Shown here piece by piece: positions 26,218-34,228 of a stretch of 64,000 bases of DNA (position 1 is the first letter of the stretch; each line of letters starts with the position of its first letter). The notes under the pieces were generated by a model. That model worked only from the letters and a program-made list of their open reading frames with translations, did no database searches and was not told where the DNA came from. The translations under genes and the position numbers were made by a program. The stretch comes from Streptomyces sp. WM6386 (lineage in GTDB: Bacteria > Actinomycetota > Actinomycetes > Streptomycetales > Streptomycetaceae). The stretch is taken from positions 6,297 to 70,296 of the forward strand of contig NZ_JXTE01000047.1 in the NCBI RefSeq assembly GCF_000972385.1. Direction: 5' to 3'.

Positions 26218-26248
26218 CTGACAGCCTTCTTACCTAGCTTCCAGCCGC
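26218..26248 (+). promoter_or_regulatory. upstream element shared by the two tandem dioxygenase genes (copy 1)
   Basis: CTGACAGCCTTCTTACCTAG begins 31 bases before the ATG at 26249. The same element stands at the same distance before the second paralogue (27325). Probably promoter and operator inherited through duplication; I cannot assign it to a sigma factor. Confidence 0.5.
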
Positions 26249-27181
26249 ATGACAGCGAATCACCAGCCTCAAGAGGCAGCGGAAGTACGGGATGTGACGC
26301 GCCGTAAGGTCGTCGCGGTGGGTGCCGGAGCGGTCGCGGCGTTGGGCCTGGGCGGCAGCGCGTACGCGTCGAACGCCGGAGCGGGGGAGAAGAGACGGTC
26401 ACCGGCGCAGGGCGCCGAGGAGTGCTATGTGCTGACCTCGGAGACCACCGAGGGTCCGTACTACATCGACGCGGACAAGATCCGCCGCGACGTCACCGAG
26501 GATCGGCCGGGTATCCCGTTCCTCCTCAGGATCAAGGTGATCGACAACGAGACCTGCCGACCGGTCCGGAACGCGGCCGTGGACATCTGGCACTGCGACG
26601 CGGTGGGCGTCTACTCGGGGTACGAGGACATGGGCAATGGAGGCGGGGGCGGTGGGCCGGCTCCCACGGGAACGCCTACCGGCGTACCGACCGGCCCTCC
26701 CCCGGGCGGTGGCGGTGGGCACCAGGAGCCCACCGACGACACCCGCTATCTGCGCGGCACGTGGCGTACGGACCGGCAGGGGTTCGTCACCTTCAAGACG
26801 GTCTTCCCGGGCTGGTACCGGGGTCGCACCGTCCACGTCCACACCAAGGTGCACGTGGGCGGTGAGTGGACGGACGCCGGTTACGAGGGCGGCAACACCT
26901 GTCACACCGGCCAGTTCTTCTTCGACGAGGAGTCGGTGCTCGCCTCGGCGGGCGTGGAGCCGTACGCCTCCAACACGGCGGAGCGGACCACGCTCGACGA
27001 GGACACGATCTACGACGGCAGCGGCACCGCGGGCGGTCTGCTGAAGCTGCAATACCGCAAGGACGACATCGGCAAGGGCGTCCGCGGGTCGATCACGGTC
27101 GGCGTGGACCCGGAGGCGACCAACGACGGGCAGGGCTCCCCGCCCCCGGCGAGTGCGTCCGCGTCTGTGTCCGCCGGCTGA
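26249..27181 (+). CDS. Tat-exported intradiol dioxygenase-like protein (paralogue 2)
   Basis: 310 residues. Twin-arginine signal in VTRRKVVAVGAG with cleavage after an Ala-rich stretch; no lipobox. The intradiol fold shows ETTEGPYYIDADKIRRDVTE, AAVDIWHCDAVGVYSGY (Tyr/His), then a Gly/Pro-rich low-complexity insert (GGGGGGPAPTG...), VFPGWYRGRTVHVHTKVHVG (Tyr, HxH) and FFDEESVL. The core is the same as the next gene almost block for block. Likely extracellular Fe(III)-dependent aromatic ring cleavage, substrate unknown. The gene appears monocistronic between aspS and a strong terminator. Start codon lies in the shared upstream element context without a clear SD. Confidence 0.85.
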   Translation: MTANHQPQEAAEVRDVTRRKVVAVGAGAVAALGLGGSAYASNAGAGEKRRSPAQGAEECYVLTSETTEGPYYIDADKIRRDVTEDRPGIPFLLRIKVIDNETCRPVRNAAVDIWHCDAVGVYSGYEDMGNGGGGGGPAPTGTPTGVPTGPPPGGGGGHQEPTDDTRYLRGTWRTDRQGFVTFKTVFPGWYRGRTVHVHTKVHVGGEWTDAGYEGGNTCHTGQFFFDEESVLASAGVEPYASNTAERTTLDEDTIYDGSGTAGGLLKLQYRKDDIGKGVRGSITVGVDPEATNDGQGSPPPASASASVSAG

Positions 27182-27187
27182 TCCACC

Positions 27188-27232
27188 GGGCCCCGCTCCT
27201 CCCCCACCTGCGGCTCGGGAGGAGCGGGGCCC
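27188..27232 (+). terminator. terminator after dioxygenase paralogue 2
   Basis: Perfect 16-base stem (27188-27203 and 27217-27232) with a 13-base loop, seven bases after the stop codon. Confidence 0.85.
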
Positions 27233-27324
27233 TCCCCTGTTGACCCGGAAGAAACGCCTCTGAAAGTAAGGGAAGGCTTCCCTCTCATGTTCCTTTGAGA
27301 ACGCCACAGTGCTTTCCCACGCCC

Positions 27325-27355
27325 CTGACAGTCTTCTTACCTAACTTTCCTGCAC
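27325..27355 (+). promoter_or_regulatory. upstream element shared by the two tandem dioxygenase genes (copy 2)
   Basis: CTGACAGTCTTCTTACCTAA starts 31 bases before the ATG at 27356, the same position as copy 1 at 26218. The two 31-base stretches agree at most positions, whereas the flanking sequence does not. Confidence 0.5.
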
Positions 27356-28273
27356 ATGACGGGAAACCAGCAGGACTACGAGCCGAAGCACAAGCGGGAC
27401 CTGACGCGTCGCAAGGTCGTCGTGGCGGGCGCGGGCGCCGCCGTGGCCGTGGGGGCGGGCGCCACGCTCGCCTCGGGTGCCTTCGCCGACGAGACGACGA
27501 GCAGCACTTCCGCGAGCAGTACCTCCTCCGCCGAGGTCTGCTACAAGCTCACCTCGGAGACCACCGAGGGGCCGTACTACATCGACGCCGACAAGCTCCG
27601 CCGTGACATCACCGAGGACAAGGAGGGCATCCCGCTCGTCCTCGACCTCAAGGTGATCGACTCGGAGACCTGCAAGCCGATCCGCAACGCCGCCGTGGAC
27701 ATCTGGCACTGCGACGCCCTGGGCATCTACTCGGGCTACGAGAGCCTGTCGACCGGCGGTGGCGGCACCACCCCCACGGACGCCCCCTCCGGCACCCCGA
27801 CCGGTGAGCCGCCGTCGGGTGCGCCGTCCGGTGGCACCGGCGGCGGGGGCCACGAGGAGCCCACCGACGACGAGCGCTATCTGCGCGGCACGTGGAAGAC
27901 GGACAAGCACGGCAAGGTCACCTTCAAGACGGTCTTCCCGGGCTGGTACCGGGGCCGTACCGTCCACATCCACACCAAGGTGCACGTGGGCGGCGAGTGG
28001 ACGGACGCCGGTTACGAGGGCGGCAACACCTGTCACACCGGCCAGTTCTTCTTCGACGAGACGTCCGTGCTCGCCTCCGCCGAGGTCGAGCCGTACTCGA
28101 CCTCGACGACCGAGCGCACCACGCTCGACGAGGACACCATCTACGACCAGAGCGGCACCACGGGCGGCCTGCTCAAGCTGAAGTACAACAAGAAGAACAT
28201 CGCCAAGGGCGTCACCGGCTCCCTCACGATGGGCGTCGACCCCGACGCGACGAACGAGGGCACCTCGCTGTAA
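27356..28273 (+). CDS. Tat-exported intradiol dioxygenase-like protein (paralogue 3)
   Basis: 305 residues. Tat signal LTRRKVVVAGAGAAVAVGAG. The catalytic core shows ETTEGPYYIDADKLRRDITE, AAVDIWHCDALGIYSGYES, a Gly/Thr/Pro-rich insert (about 140-170), VFPGWYRGRTVHIHTKVHVG with the Tyr and HxH iron ligands, and FFDETSVLASAEVEPY. It differs from its left neighbour mainly in the signal, the low-complexity insert and the tail, so the pair arose by tandem duplication. Each copy has its own upstream element and terminator, so they are separate transcription units. Likely acts outside the cell on phenolic compounds; substrate not shown. Confidence 0.85.
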   Translation: MTGNQQDYEPKHKRDLTRRKVVVAGAGAAVAVGAGATLASGAFADETTSSTSASSTSSAEVCYKLTSETTEGPYYIDADKLRRDITEDKEGIPLVLDLKVIDSETCKPIRNAAVDIWHCDALGIYSGYESLSTGGGGTTPTDAPSGTPTGEPPSGAPSGGTGGGGHEEPTDDERYLRGTWKTDKHGKVTFKTVFPGWYRGRTVHIHTKVHVGGEWTDAGYEGGNTCHTGQFFFDETSVLASAEVEPYSTSTTERTTLDEDTIYDQSGTTGGLLKLKYNKKNIAKGVTGSLTMGVDPDATNEGTSL

Positions 28274-28288
28274 CCACGGACATGCACC

Positions 28289-28322
28289 AGGGCGCCCGGG
28301 ACGGTCAGGTCCCGGGCGCCCT
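28289..28322 (+). terminator. terminator after dioxygenase paralogue 3
   Basis: Perfect 14-base stem (28289-28302 and 28309-28322), 6-base loop, followed by TTTG. Confidence 0.85.
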
Positions 28323-28461
28323 TTGTCGTGAGCCGTCACGGCGTTCTCACAGGAGCCGTACAGACGGCTCGGCATCTGTGCACAGCGGCCCGGGGTCTCA
28401 TGGGGACATACGGGGTCGGGTCGCCCCGCCCCGTGGGAGACCGCAAGCGCTGGAGGAAGCG

Positions 28462-29046
28462 ATGGGATACGTCGTACTCGCACTGTTGCTGGTCGTCGGA
28501 GCGGCGGGCGCGGGCGCCGCGGTCGTCGCACCGCGGAGGCAGGGCGGTCGGGCGGAGCCTTTCGTGCCGGTGGCTGTGCCGCCCGCTGTCCCCGATCCCG
28601 AGCCCGGGACCGGCGCCCGTGTCGAGGCCGAGCGGTGGGTCGAGCGGCTCGGGGCCGGGCCGGCGGGGATCGACGCGGCGGGTGACAAGGCGGCCGTGCA
28701 GGCCCTCGCCGACGCGACCGAGCGGTACCGCGCCGCGCGAGGGGAGCTCGCCGCCGGGCGGTACGACACGGCCACGGCGGCCGCCGTCGAGGGCCTCCAC
28801 TACGTCCGCGCCGCCCGCACCGCGCTCCGCCTGGACCCCGGGCCCGTCCTGCCCGGCCTGGGCACGCCCGCGGTCACGGCCCGGGACGGGCGGGTCATCC
28901 TGGACGAGCGGACGTACACCGTCTCCAACCGCTGGCGGGACGGAGTGACGCCGTACTACTACGCGGGCGGGGTCGTCGCCGGGCGCCGGGTTCCCGGGGG
29001 CTGGTACAGCTCGCCCTGGTGGAACCCGGCGCCGGCGGTCGCCTGA
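28462..29046 (+). CDS. membrane-anchored protein of unknown function
   Basis: 194 residues. An N-terminal membrane anchor (MGYVVLALLLVVGAAGAGAAV), a Pro-rich linker, a helical middle (AVQALADATERYRAARGELA and DTATAAAVEGLHYVRAA) and a Gly/Tyr/Trp-rich C-terminus (GVTPYYYAGGVVAGRR, GGWYSSPWW). The helical part may oligomerise. I do not recognise a named domain. Start supported by GGAGGAAG; the open frame upstream is antisense-like and overlaps the dioxygenase gene. Confidence 0.7.
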   Translation: MGYVVLALLLVVGAAGAGAAVVAPRRQGGRAEPFVPVAVPPAVPDPEPGTGARVEAERWVERLGAGPAGIDAAGDKAAVQALADATERYRAARGELAAGRYDTATAAAVEGLHYVRAARTALRLDPGPVLPGLGTPAVTARDGRVILDERTYTVSNRWRDGVTPYYYAGGVVAGRRVPGGWYSSPWWNPAPAVA

Positions 29047-29050
29047 GCGG

Positions 29051-29440
29051 TCAGATCACCCAGAGCAGCCCGGCGCCGCCGAGCAGCGTGCCGCTCTGCT
29101 GAGGGAGCCCGACCGACACAGCCGCGAACATCCTGCTGCCCGGGGCCACAGGGCGGGACGAACCGCCGGAGAAGACCCGGACCGCTCCGTTGAAGTGGTT
29201 CTCGCCGGTCGCGCCGACGAACAGTTCGGGCTTGCCGTCCTTGTACACGTCCCCGGCCGAGACCGTCATACGGCCCGTCCCGGTTCAGGTCGGCCACGGC
29301 CAGTGCGGAGCCGAAGTGGTCGCCCGACTCCGACGGCACCGCCGAGATCACCGGCGGCACGCTCGTGGCCGACGGCCCCGAGACGGGCGGCAACGGGGCG
29401 CTCGACGTCGACGGCGGGCGACGCCCCCGAAGGAGGCTTC
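29051..29440 (-). pseudogene. FG-GAP repeat protein remnant, truncated and frameshifted
   Basis: The minus strand carries the end of a secreted integrin-like FG-GAP protein in two frames. One frame gives SGDHFGSALAVADLNRDG (a typical FG-GAP repeat); near 29270-29280 it shifts, and the other frame continues SAGDVYKDGKPELFVGATGE and GTLLGGAGLLWVI to the stop at 29051. The rest of the propeller, normally several hundred residues with a signal peptide, is gone. The 29440-29580 stretch upstream shows nothing convincing. Confidence 0.65.
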
Positions 29441-29580
29441 GGGGGCGGCCCGCGCAGGTAGTGCTGAGCGGGTCGGGTGAAGTCGGCCGCGGTTCGGCAG
29501 CGCCCCGCCGCGGGGCGCGACCAGCCACGACGGCGCCGCAGACGAACAACAACCCGTCCACCGCACTTCCAGCGGAGCGC

Positions 29581-29946
29581 TCAGCGCGCGACGTACTGGG
29601 TGAGGATCGCCTGCACCTCGTAGATGTCCACGCCCTTGGTGAAGGTCTTCTGGATCGGCACGGAGTTGCCGGAGACCCAGATCTTCAGCTCGGCGTCGAG
29701 GTCGAAGGTGCCGGCCGTCTCCACCGCGAAGTGCGTGATGCTGCGGTACGGGATCGAGTGGTACTCGACCTTCTTGCCGGTGATGCCCTGCTTGTCGACC
29801 AGGATCAGCCGCCGGTCGGTGAACATGATGACGTCGCGCACCAGCTGGTACGCCGCCTGCACACCCTCACCGGCGCCCAGCAGCTTGGCGAAGTCCGATG
29901 CCGCCTGGGCAGGATCGATGGTGTGCGCGTTGCCGAAAAGTGCCAT
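29581..29946 (-). CDS. bacterial PH-domain protein (DUF1696 type)
   Basis: 121 residues forming one pleckstrin-homology-like barrel with a C-terminal helix. Recognisable features are DVIMFTDRRLILVDKQGITG, VEYHSIPYRSITHFAVETAG and DAELKIWVSG. Members are cytoplasmic, small and widespread; function unknown. The ATG is preceded by a GGGGGG run at about the right distance. Confidence 0.8.
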   Translation of the reverse strand: MALFGNAHTIDPAQAASDFAKLLGAGEGVQAAYQLVRDVIMFTDRRLILVDKQGITGKKVEYHSIPYRSITHFAVETAGTFDLDAELKIWVSGNSVPIQKTFTKGVDIYEVQAILTQYVAR

Positions 29947-30009
29947 GGATGAAACCCCCCACTAGTGATCTTCGGGCATGTATAGCGCCTGTGGGGGCGT
30001 CTGCCTAGA

Positions 30010-30474
30010 TCAGGTGTCGTAACTCCCGTCCCAGGGTGGCCCGAAGCCCAGATTGTCCGGGTACAGCTCGGCCCAGAGCTCGTCCTCGTCCTCCCCGGTG
30101 ACCAGACCGAACAGGACACCGTCGACGACGAGTTGGAAGGGCCGTACGGCGATGTCGGTGTAGGTGCGCCGGGGCAGACTGCGCAACAGCGTGGCGAGGT
30201 GAGCCCGCGCACGTCCGAGCACCGAACCGTCGCGCTGCTGCTCCGCCCAGGTACCGGCGCACCAGATCTGCGAGTCGCGGTAGTTGCCCTGCGCGTCGAA
30301 GGTGTGCAGTACGGCGTAGAGGCGCTTGTGCTCCTCCCAGCCGCTGTCGAGCCGGAACCCCTTGGGGAAGGCATACGAGACCGACCCGAGGAACTGCCCG
30401 TCCGCGTATAGCCCGATGGCCTCGGTACGGCCGTGCGGCTCGTAGGCGATCGGGATGATCCCAGGTACTGCCAT
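30010..30474 (-). CDS. conserved hypothetical protein
   Basis: 154 residues starting MAVPGIIPIAYEPHGRTEAIG. No signal peptide, membrane helix or recognised motif. It is rich in aromatic residues with alternating short strands (GQFLGSVSYAFPKGFRL, VDGVLFGLVTGEDEDELWAE), suggesting a compact alpha/beta cytoplasmic protein. The ATG at 30474 is preferred because a TATGGT -10 box ends seven bases before it; the open frame to 30522 would place codons in the promoter. Confidence 0.65.
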   Translation of the reverse strand: MAVPGIIPIAYEPHGRTEAIGLYADGQFLGSVSYAFPKGFRLDSGWEEHKRLYAVLHTFDAQGNYRDSQIWCAGTWAEQQRDGSVLGRARAHLATLLRSLPRRTYTDIAVRPFQLVVDGVLFGLVTGEDEDELWAELYPDNLGFGPPWDGSYDT

Positions 30475-30481
30475 GGCGCAA

Positions 30482-30487
30482 ACCATA
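30482..30487 (-). promoter_or_regulatory. -10 box TATGGT, leaderless message for the 30474 gene
   Basis: On the minus strand TATGGT ends seven bases before the ATG, with no ribosome binding site between. The same 7-base spacing occurs at 57305-57310 for the M20 gene. Confidence 0.45.
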
Positions 30488-30622
30488 CGTAGCTTCTCTG
30501 GCAAGTTCCGCCCCCCATCCATCAGTTGATCACCGAACGGGCAAAAGTTTTACGGCAACCTTTTGGATCTCCACGACCACAGAAGAGTCGGAACTACCCC
30601 CCAAGTACGTAAGGACTCATCC

Positions 30623-31966
30623 GTGGCTGCTCCCGCACACCGCCGGTCTCTCCGTAAGCGCCGCACCCTCGTCGTCTCCGCCGCCGTGGTGGCGGCCGGT
30701 GTCGGCGCGGGCGCGCTGGTGCTGAACGCGAACGCCGGGACCGTCGACCTGTACCACGAGACCCTCGCCGCCAAGGACGGCTGGGCCTCCTCGGGGACGG
30801 GCACGACCGGCGGCAAGAAGGCCGACGCCGCGCACACCTTCACCGTCTCCACCCGTGCCCAGCTGGTCAAGGCACTGGGCTCGGCCTCCGACACCACGCC
30901 CCGGATCATCAAGGTCAAGGGCACGATCGACGCCAACACGAACGACGCGGGCAAGAAGCTGACCTGCGCGGACTACGCGTCGGGCACGGGTTACTCGCTG
31001 ACCTCGTACCTCAAGGCGTACGACCCGTCGACGTACGGCCGCTCGAAGCTCCCCTCCGGCAGCCAGGAGACGGCCCGCGCCGCCGCGCAGAAGAAGCAGG
31101 CCGCGAACATTGTCTTCAAGGTCCCGGCGAACACGTCGATCGTGGGCGTGCCGGGTACGAAGGCGGGTCTGACCGGCGCGATGCTCCAGATCCAGAACGT
31201 GGACAACGTCATCGTCCGCAACCTCGCCTTCTCCGCCACCGAGGACTGCTTCCCGCAGTGGGACCCGACCGACGGTGACGACGGCAACTGGAACTCCAAC
31301 TACGACTCGGTGACCCTGCGCGGCGCGACCCATGTCTGGGCGGACCACAACACGTTCACGGACACGCCGCACCTGGACTCCGCGAACCCGAAGTACTACG
31401 GCCGCGAGTACCAGATCCACGACGGCGCGCTGGACATCACCAAGAGCTCCGACCTGGTGACGGTCTCCCGCAACCAGTTCACCAACCACGACAAGACGAC
31501 CCTGATCGGCAGCAGCGACAGCGAGCCCGCCGGCAAGCTGCGCGTCTCGATCCACCACAACATCTACAAGGGCATCACCCAGCGCGCCCCGCTGTCCCGC
31601 GTGGGCCAGGTCCACATCTACAACAACTACTACGACGTGACGCCCCTGAACGGCTACGCGGTGCAGTACAGCATCAACTCCCGCGCCAAGGCCCAGGTCG
31701 TCGCCGAGAACAACTACTGGAAGGTCCCGTCGAGCGTGAAGGTCGCCAAGCTCCTGAGCGGCGACGGCACGGGCGCCATCAAGGGCGGCGGCAACCTCGT
31801 GAACGGCACGGTGACGGACCTGGTGGCGGCCTACAACGCCGCGTCGTCGAAGGACCTGAAGACGACGGTGAACTGGACCCCGACCCTGACGGCGGGCCTG
31901 GAGTCGTCGGCGAAGAACCTGCCGACGTCACTGGCGACTTCGACGGGTGCGGCCGTCCTGAAGTAG
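30623..31966 (+). CDS. secreted pectate lyase, polysaccharide lyase family 1
   Basis: 447 residues. N-terminal signal with basic RRSLRKRRT, a hydrophobic core and an Ala-x-Ala site. It cleaves polygalacturonate by beta-elimination. The right-handed beta-helix motifs of PL1 are visible: ATHVWADHNTF (counterpart of vWiDH), DGALDITKSSDLVTVSRN with the calcium-site region, and KGITQRAPLSRVGQVHIYNN, which includes the catalytic Arg. The GTG start at 30623 follows AAGGACT; an ATG at 30563 is possible but lies before the RBS. Consistent with plant-litter degradation. Confidence 0.92.
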   Translation: MAAPAHRRSLRKRRTLVVSAAVVAAGVGAGALVLNANAGTVDLYHETLAAKDGWASSGTGTTGGKKADAAHTFTVSTRAQLVKALGSASDTTPRIIKVKGTIDANTNDAGKKLTCADYASGTGYSLTSYLKAYDPSTYGRSKLPSGSQETARAAAQKKQAANIVFKVPANTSIVGVPGTKAGLTGAMLQIQNVDNVIVRNLAFSATEDCFPQWDPTDGDDGNWNSNYDSVTLRGATHVWADHNTFTDTPHLDSANPKYYGREYQIHDGALDITKSSDLVTVSRNQFTNHDKTTLIGSSDSEPAGKLRVSIHHNIYKGITQRAPLSRVGQVHIYNNYYDVTPLNGYAVQYSINSRAKAQVVAENNYWKVPSSVKVAKLLSGDGTGAIKGGGNLVNGTVTDLVAAYNAASSKDLKTTVNWTPTLTAGLESSAKNLPTSLATSTGAAVLK

Positions 31967-32061
31967 GGCAGGAGGAATTGGCGGATGTGTCCCACGCCGG
32001 GCGACAGTGACCTGCGCTTTCGCCGGCTGGGCGGGGACAGATCTGCCAATTGCCGACGTGC

Positions 32062-32094
32062 GGGCCCGGGGACCGTACGTCCCGGGGCCCTTTT
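32062..32094 (+). terminator. intrinsic terminator of the pectate lyase gene
   Basis: 12-base stem with one mismatch (32062-32073 and 32079-32090), 5-base loop, followed by TTTT at 32091-32094. The T run is on the plus strand, so it serves the pectate lyase. Confidence 0.85.
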
Positions 32095-32109
32095 CCGCGT
32101 GGGCGGGGC

Positions 32110-33837
32110 TTACGCGGTCGGTTCGCCGCCGAAGCGGGCCTTGTACGTTTCCAGGTCCTCTTCCGTGAGCTTGGCGAAGAGGACCGGGGGGACCGTGAAG
32201 GGGGTGCCGACGGGGACGGCGGTGAGGGACTTGGCCTCGTCCGTGGAGATCCAGGCGGCCGTGTCGTCCTTGAGGGCGAAGGCCCGGCGCATCGCCGCCG
32301 AGGTGGCCGGGATCAAGGGTTCCGAGACCACCGCGTAGAGGTGGATCAGGTTCATCGCCGTGCGCAGGGTGAGGGCGGCGGCTTCCTGGTCGGTCTTGAT
32401 CTCCAGCCAGGGTGCCTTCTCCTCCAGGTAGGAGTTGCCCGCGGACCACAGGGCGCGCAGGGCGGCCGCGGCCTTGCGGAACTGGAGGGCCTCCATCTGC
32501 TCCTCGTACTCGGCGAGGAGGCGGGCGATCTCCTCGCCCAGCTTCGCCTCCGCCGCGCCCGGCTCGCCGCCCGCGGGGACCTCCTCGCCGAAGCGCTTCT
32601 TGGAGAAGGACAGGACGCGGTTGACGAAGTTGCCGAGGGTGTCGGCGAGGTCCTTGTTCACCGTGGCGGTGAAGTGCTCCCAGGTGAAGGACGAGTCGTC
32701 GGACTCGGGAGCGTTGGCGATCAGGAAGTAGCGCCAGTAGTCGGCCGGGAGGATGTCCAGGGCCTGGTCCGTGAAGACGCCCCGCCGCTGGCTCGTGGAG
32801 AACTTTCCGCCGTAGTACGTCAGCCAGTTGAAGGCCTTGACGTAGTCCACCTTCTTCCACGGCTCCCGGACGCCGAGCTCCGTCGCCGGGAACATCACCG
32901 TGTGGAAGGGGACGTTGTCCTTCGCCATGAACTCGGTGTAGCGGACCGGGTTCTCGCCGGAGTCGGCCTCGTACCACCAGGACTTCCAGTCCCGGTTCTC
33001 CGGGTCCAGGTCCGACCACTCCTTCGTCGCGCCGATGTACTCGATCGGGGCGTCGAACCAGACGTAGAAGACCTTGCCCTCGGCCGCCAGCTCCGGCCAC
33101 GTGTCCGCCGGGACCGGGACGCCCCAGTCCAGGTCACGGGTGATCGCACGGTCGTGCAGGCCCTCGGTCAGCCACTTGCGGGCGATGGAGGAGGCCAGCT
33201 GGGGCCACTCGTCCTCGTGGCGGGAGACCCACTCCTCGACCTCGTGCTGGAGCTTGGACTGGAGGAGGAAGAGGTGCTTGGTCTCCCTCACTTCGAGATC
33301 CGTGGAGCCCGAGATCGCCGAGCGCGGGTCGATCAGGTCGGTCGGGTCCAGGACGCGGGTGCAGTTCTCGCACTGGTCGCCGCGGGCCTTGTCGTAGCCG
33401 CAGTGGGGGCAGGTGCCCTCGACGTAGCGGTCCGGGAGGAAGCGGCCGTCGGTGGGGGAGTACACCTGGCGGATCGCCCGCTCCTCGATGAAGCCGTTCT
33501 CGTTGAGGCGGCGTGCGAAGTGCTGGGTGATCTCGACGTTCTGCTCGCTGGAGCTGCGGCCGAAGTAGTCGAAGGCCAGCGCGAAGCCGTCGTAGACCGC
33601 CTTCTGGGCGTCGTGCGCCTGGGCGCAGAACTCGGCGACGCTGAGCCCCGCCTCCTTCGCGGCGAGCTCGGCGGGGGTGCCGTGCTCGTCGGTGGCGCAG
33701 ATGTAGAGGACGTCGTGGCCGCGCTGGCGGAGGTACCGGGAGTACACGTCCGCCGGGAGCATCGACCCCACCATGTTGCCCAGGTGCTTGATCCCGTTGA
33801 TGTACGGAAGGGCGCTGGTGATGAGGTGTCGAGCCAT
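32110..33837 (-). CDS. metG: methionyl-tRNA synthetase
   Basis: 575 residues. Class I synthetase charging initiator and elongator tRNA(Met). The HIGH-type signature is HLGN in [17 protein letters not shown], the KMSKS-type loop is KFSTS in [13 protein letters not shown], and a zinc knuckle CPHC...CENC lies between (about 145-165). The C-terminal helical anticodon domain follows (from about 390); there is no tRNA-binding EMAP-type extension. The start at 33837 gives the usual [12 protein letters not shown]; the frame open to 33987 runs into the decayed mobile element. Confidence 0.97.
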   Translation of the reverse strand: MARHLITSALPYINGIKHLGNMVGSMLPADVYSRYLRQRGHDVLYICATDEHGTPAELAAKEAGLSVAEFCAQAHDAQKAVYDGFALAFDYFGRSSSEQNVEITQHFARRLNENGFIEERAIRQVYSPTDGRFLPDRYVEGTCPHCGYDKARGDQCENCTRVLDPTDLIDPRSAISGSTDLEVRETKHLFLLQSKLQHEVEEWVSRHEDEWPQLASSIARKWLTEGLHDRAITRDLDWGVPVPADTWPELAAEGKVFYVWFDAPIEYIGATKEWSDLDPENRDWKSWWYEADSGENPVRYTEFMAKDNVPFHTVMFPATELGVREPWKKVDYVKAFNWLTYYGGKFSTSQRRGVFTDQALDILPADYWRYFLIANAPESDDSSFTWEHFTATVNKDLADTLGNFVNRVLSFSKKRFGEEVPAGGEPGAAEAKLGEEIARLLAEYEEQMEALQFRKAAAALRALWSAGNSYLEEKAPWLEIKTDQEAAALTLRTAMNLIHLYAVVSEPLIPATSAAMRRAFALKDDTAAWISTDEAKSLTAVPVGTPFTVPPVLFAKLTEEDLETYKARFGGEPTA

Positions 33838-33938
33838 CGGGGGCTGCTCCCAGGTCGGAATTCTCGGTGCTTTGCGAACCAAGAAATCGTATCCGACAGC
33901 GGTGGGCCGCCCGCTCTCCGTATTGAGGGTCGACACCC

Positions 33939-33960
33939 TCCCCCTCTCAAAAGAGGGGGA
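33939..33960. repeat. hairpin near the left side of the IS605 scrap
   Basis: TCCCCCTCT (33939-33947) pairs perfectly with AGAGGGGGA (33952-33960), loop CAAA. Confidence 0.6.
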
Positions 33961-34168
33961 TTCCAACCCAGGCGGGTTGAGGTTCACGGGCGCTCGAACG
34001 GCTGGTGGCCATTGTCACCCCTCCGGCACCGGCCGTTCGCCGGGGGCGGGGAATCCCGCCCTGTCCTGCCGCGATGTTGATCCTTGCGTTTTCATCGGCG
34101 TTGCAAGAGCCAAGCCGACTTCGTCTGCGTATCCTGCGGCTTCACTTGGAGACGGCGGTCTGAAGGGG

Positions 34169-34199
34169 CTTCCACCCCGCCTGGAAGGCGGGGTGGAAG
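34169..34199. repeat. 14-base-stem hairpin right of the TnpB remnant
   Basis: CTTCCACCCCGCCT (34169-34182) pairs perfectly with 34186-34199, loop GGA. It may be the right-end hairpin of the lost element, and may now terminate the leftward VWA gene, which stops at 34229. Confidence 0.6.
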
Positions 34200-34228
34200 A
34201 GGACGGCAGGAGACGGGATCGCTGGGGG

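Larger units (their letters stand above)
33939..34199 (+). mobile_element. decayed IS200/IS605-type scrap with a TnpB zinc-finger remnant
   Basis: Plus-strand codons around 34103-34146 read KSQADFVCVSCGFTW, matching the second CxxC half of the C-terminal zinc finger of TnpB (RNA-guided nuclease of IS605 elements); the remaining TnpB is gone. The scrap is framed by two hairpins, 33939-33960 and 34169-34199, as expected for IS605-type end structures. The 391 bases between metG and the VWA gene hold nothing else. The assignment of exact ends is a guess. Confidence 0.45.

Noticed and set aside
26231..26241. TTACCTAGC and TTACCTAAC as DmdR1/DtxR iron boxes upstream of the dioxygenases
   Set aside because: Only one half-site similarity, no palindromic 19-base iron box.
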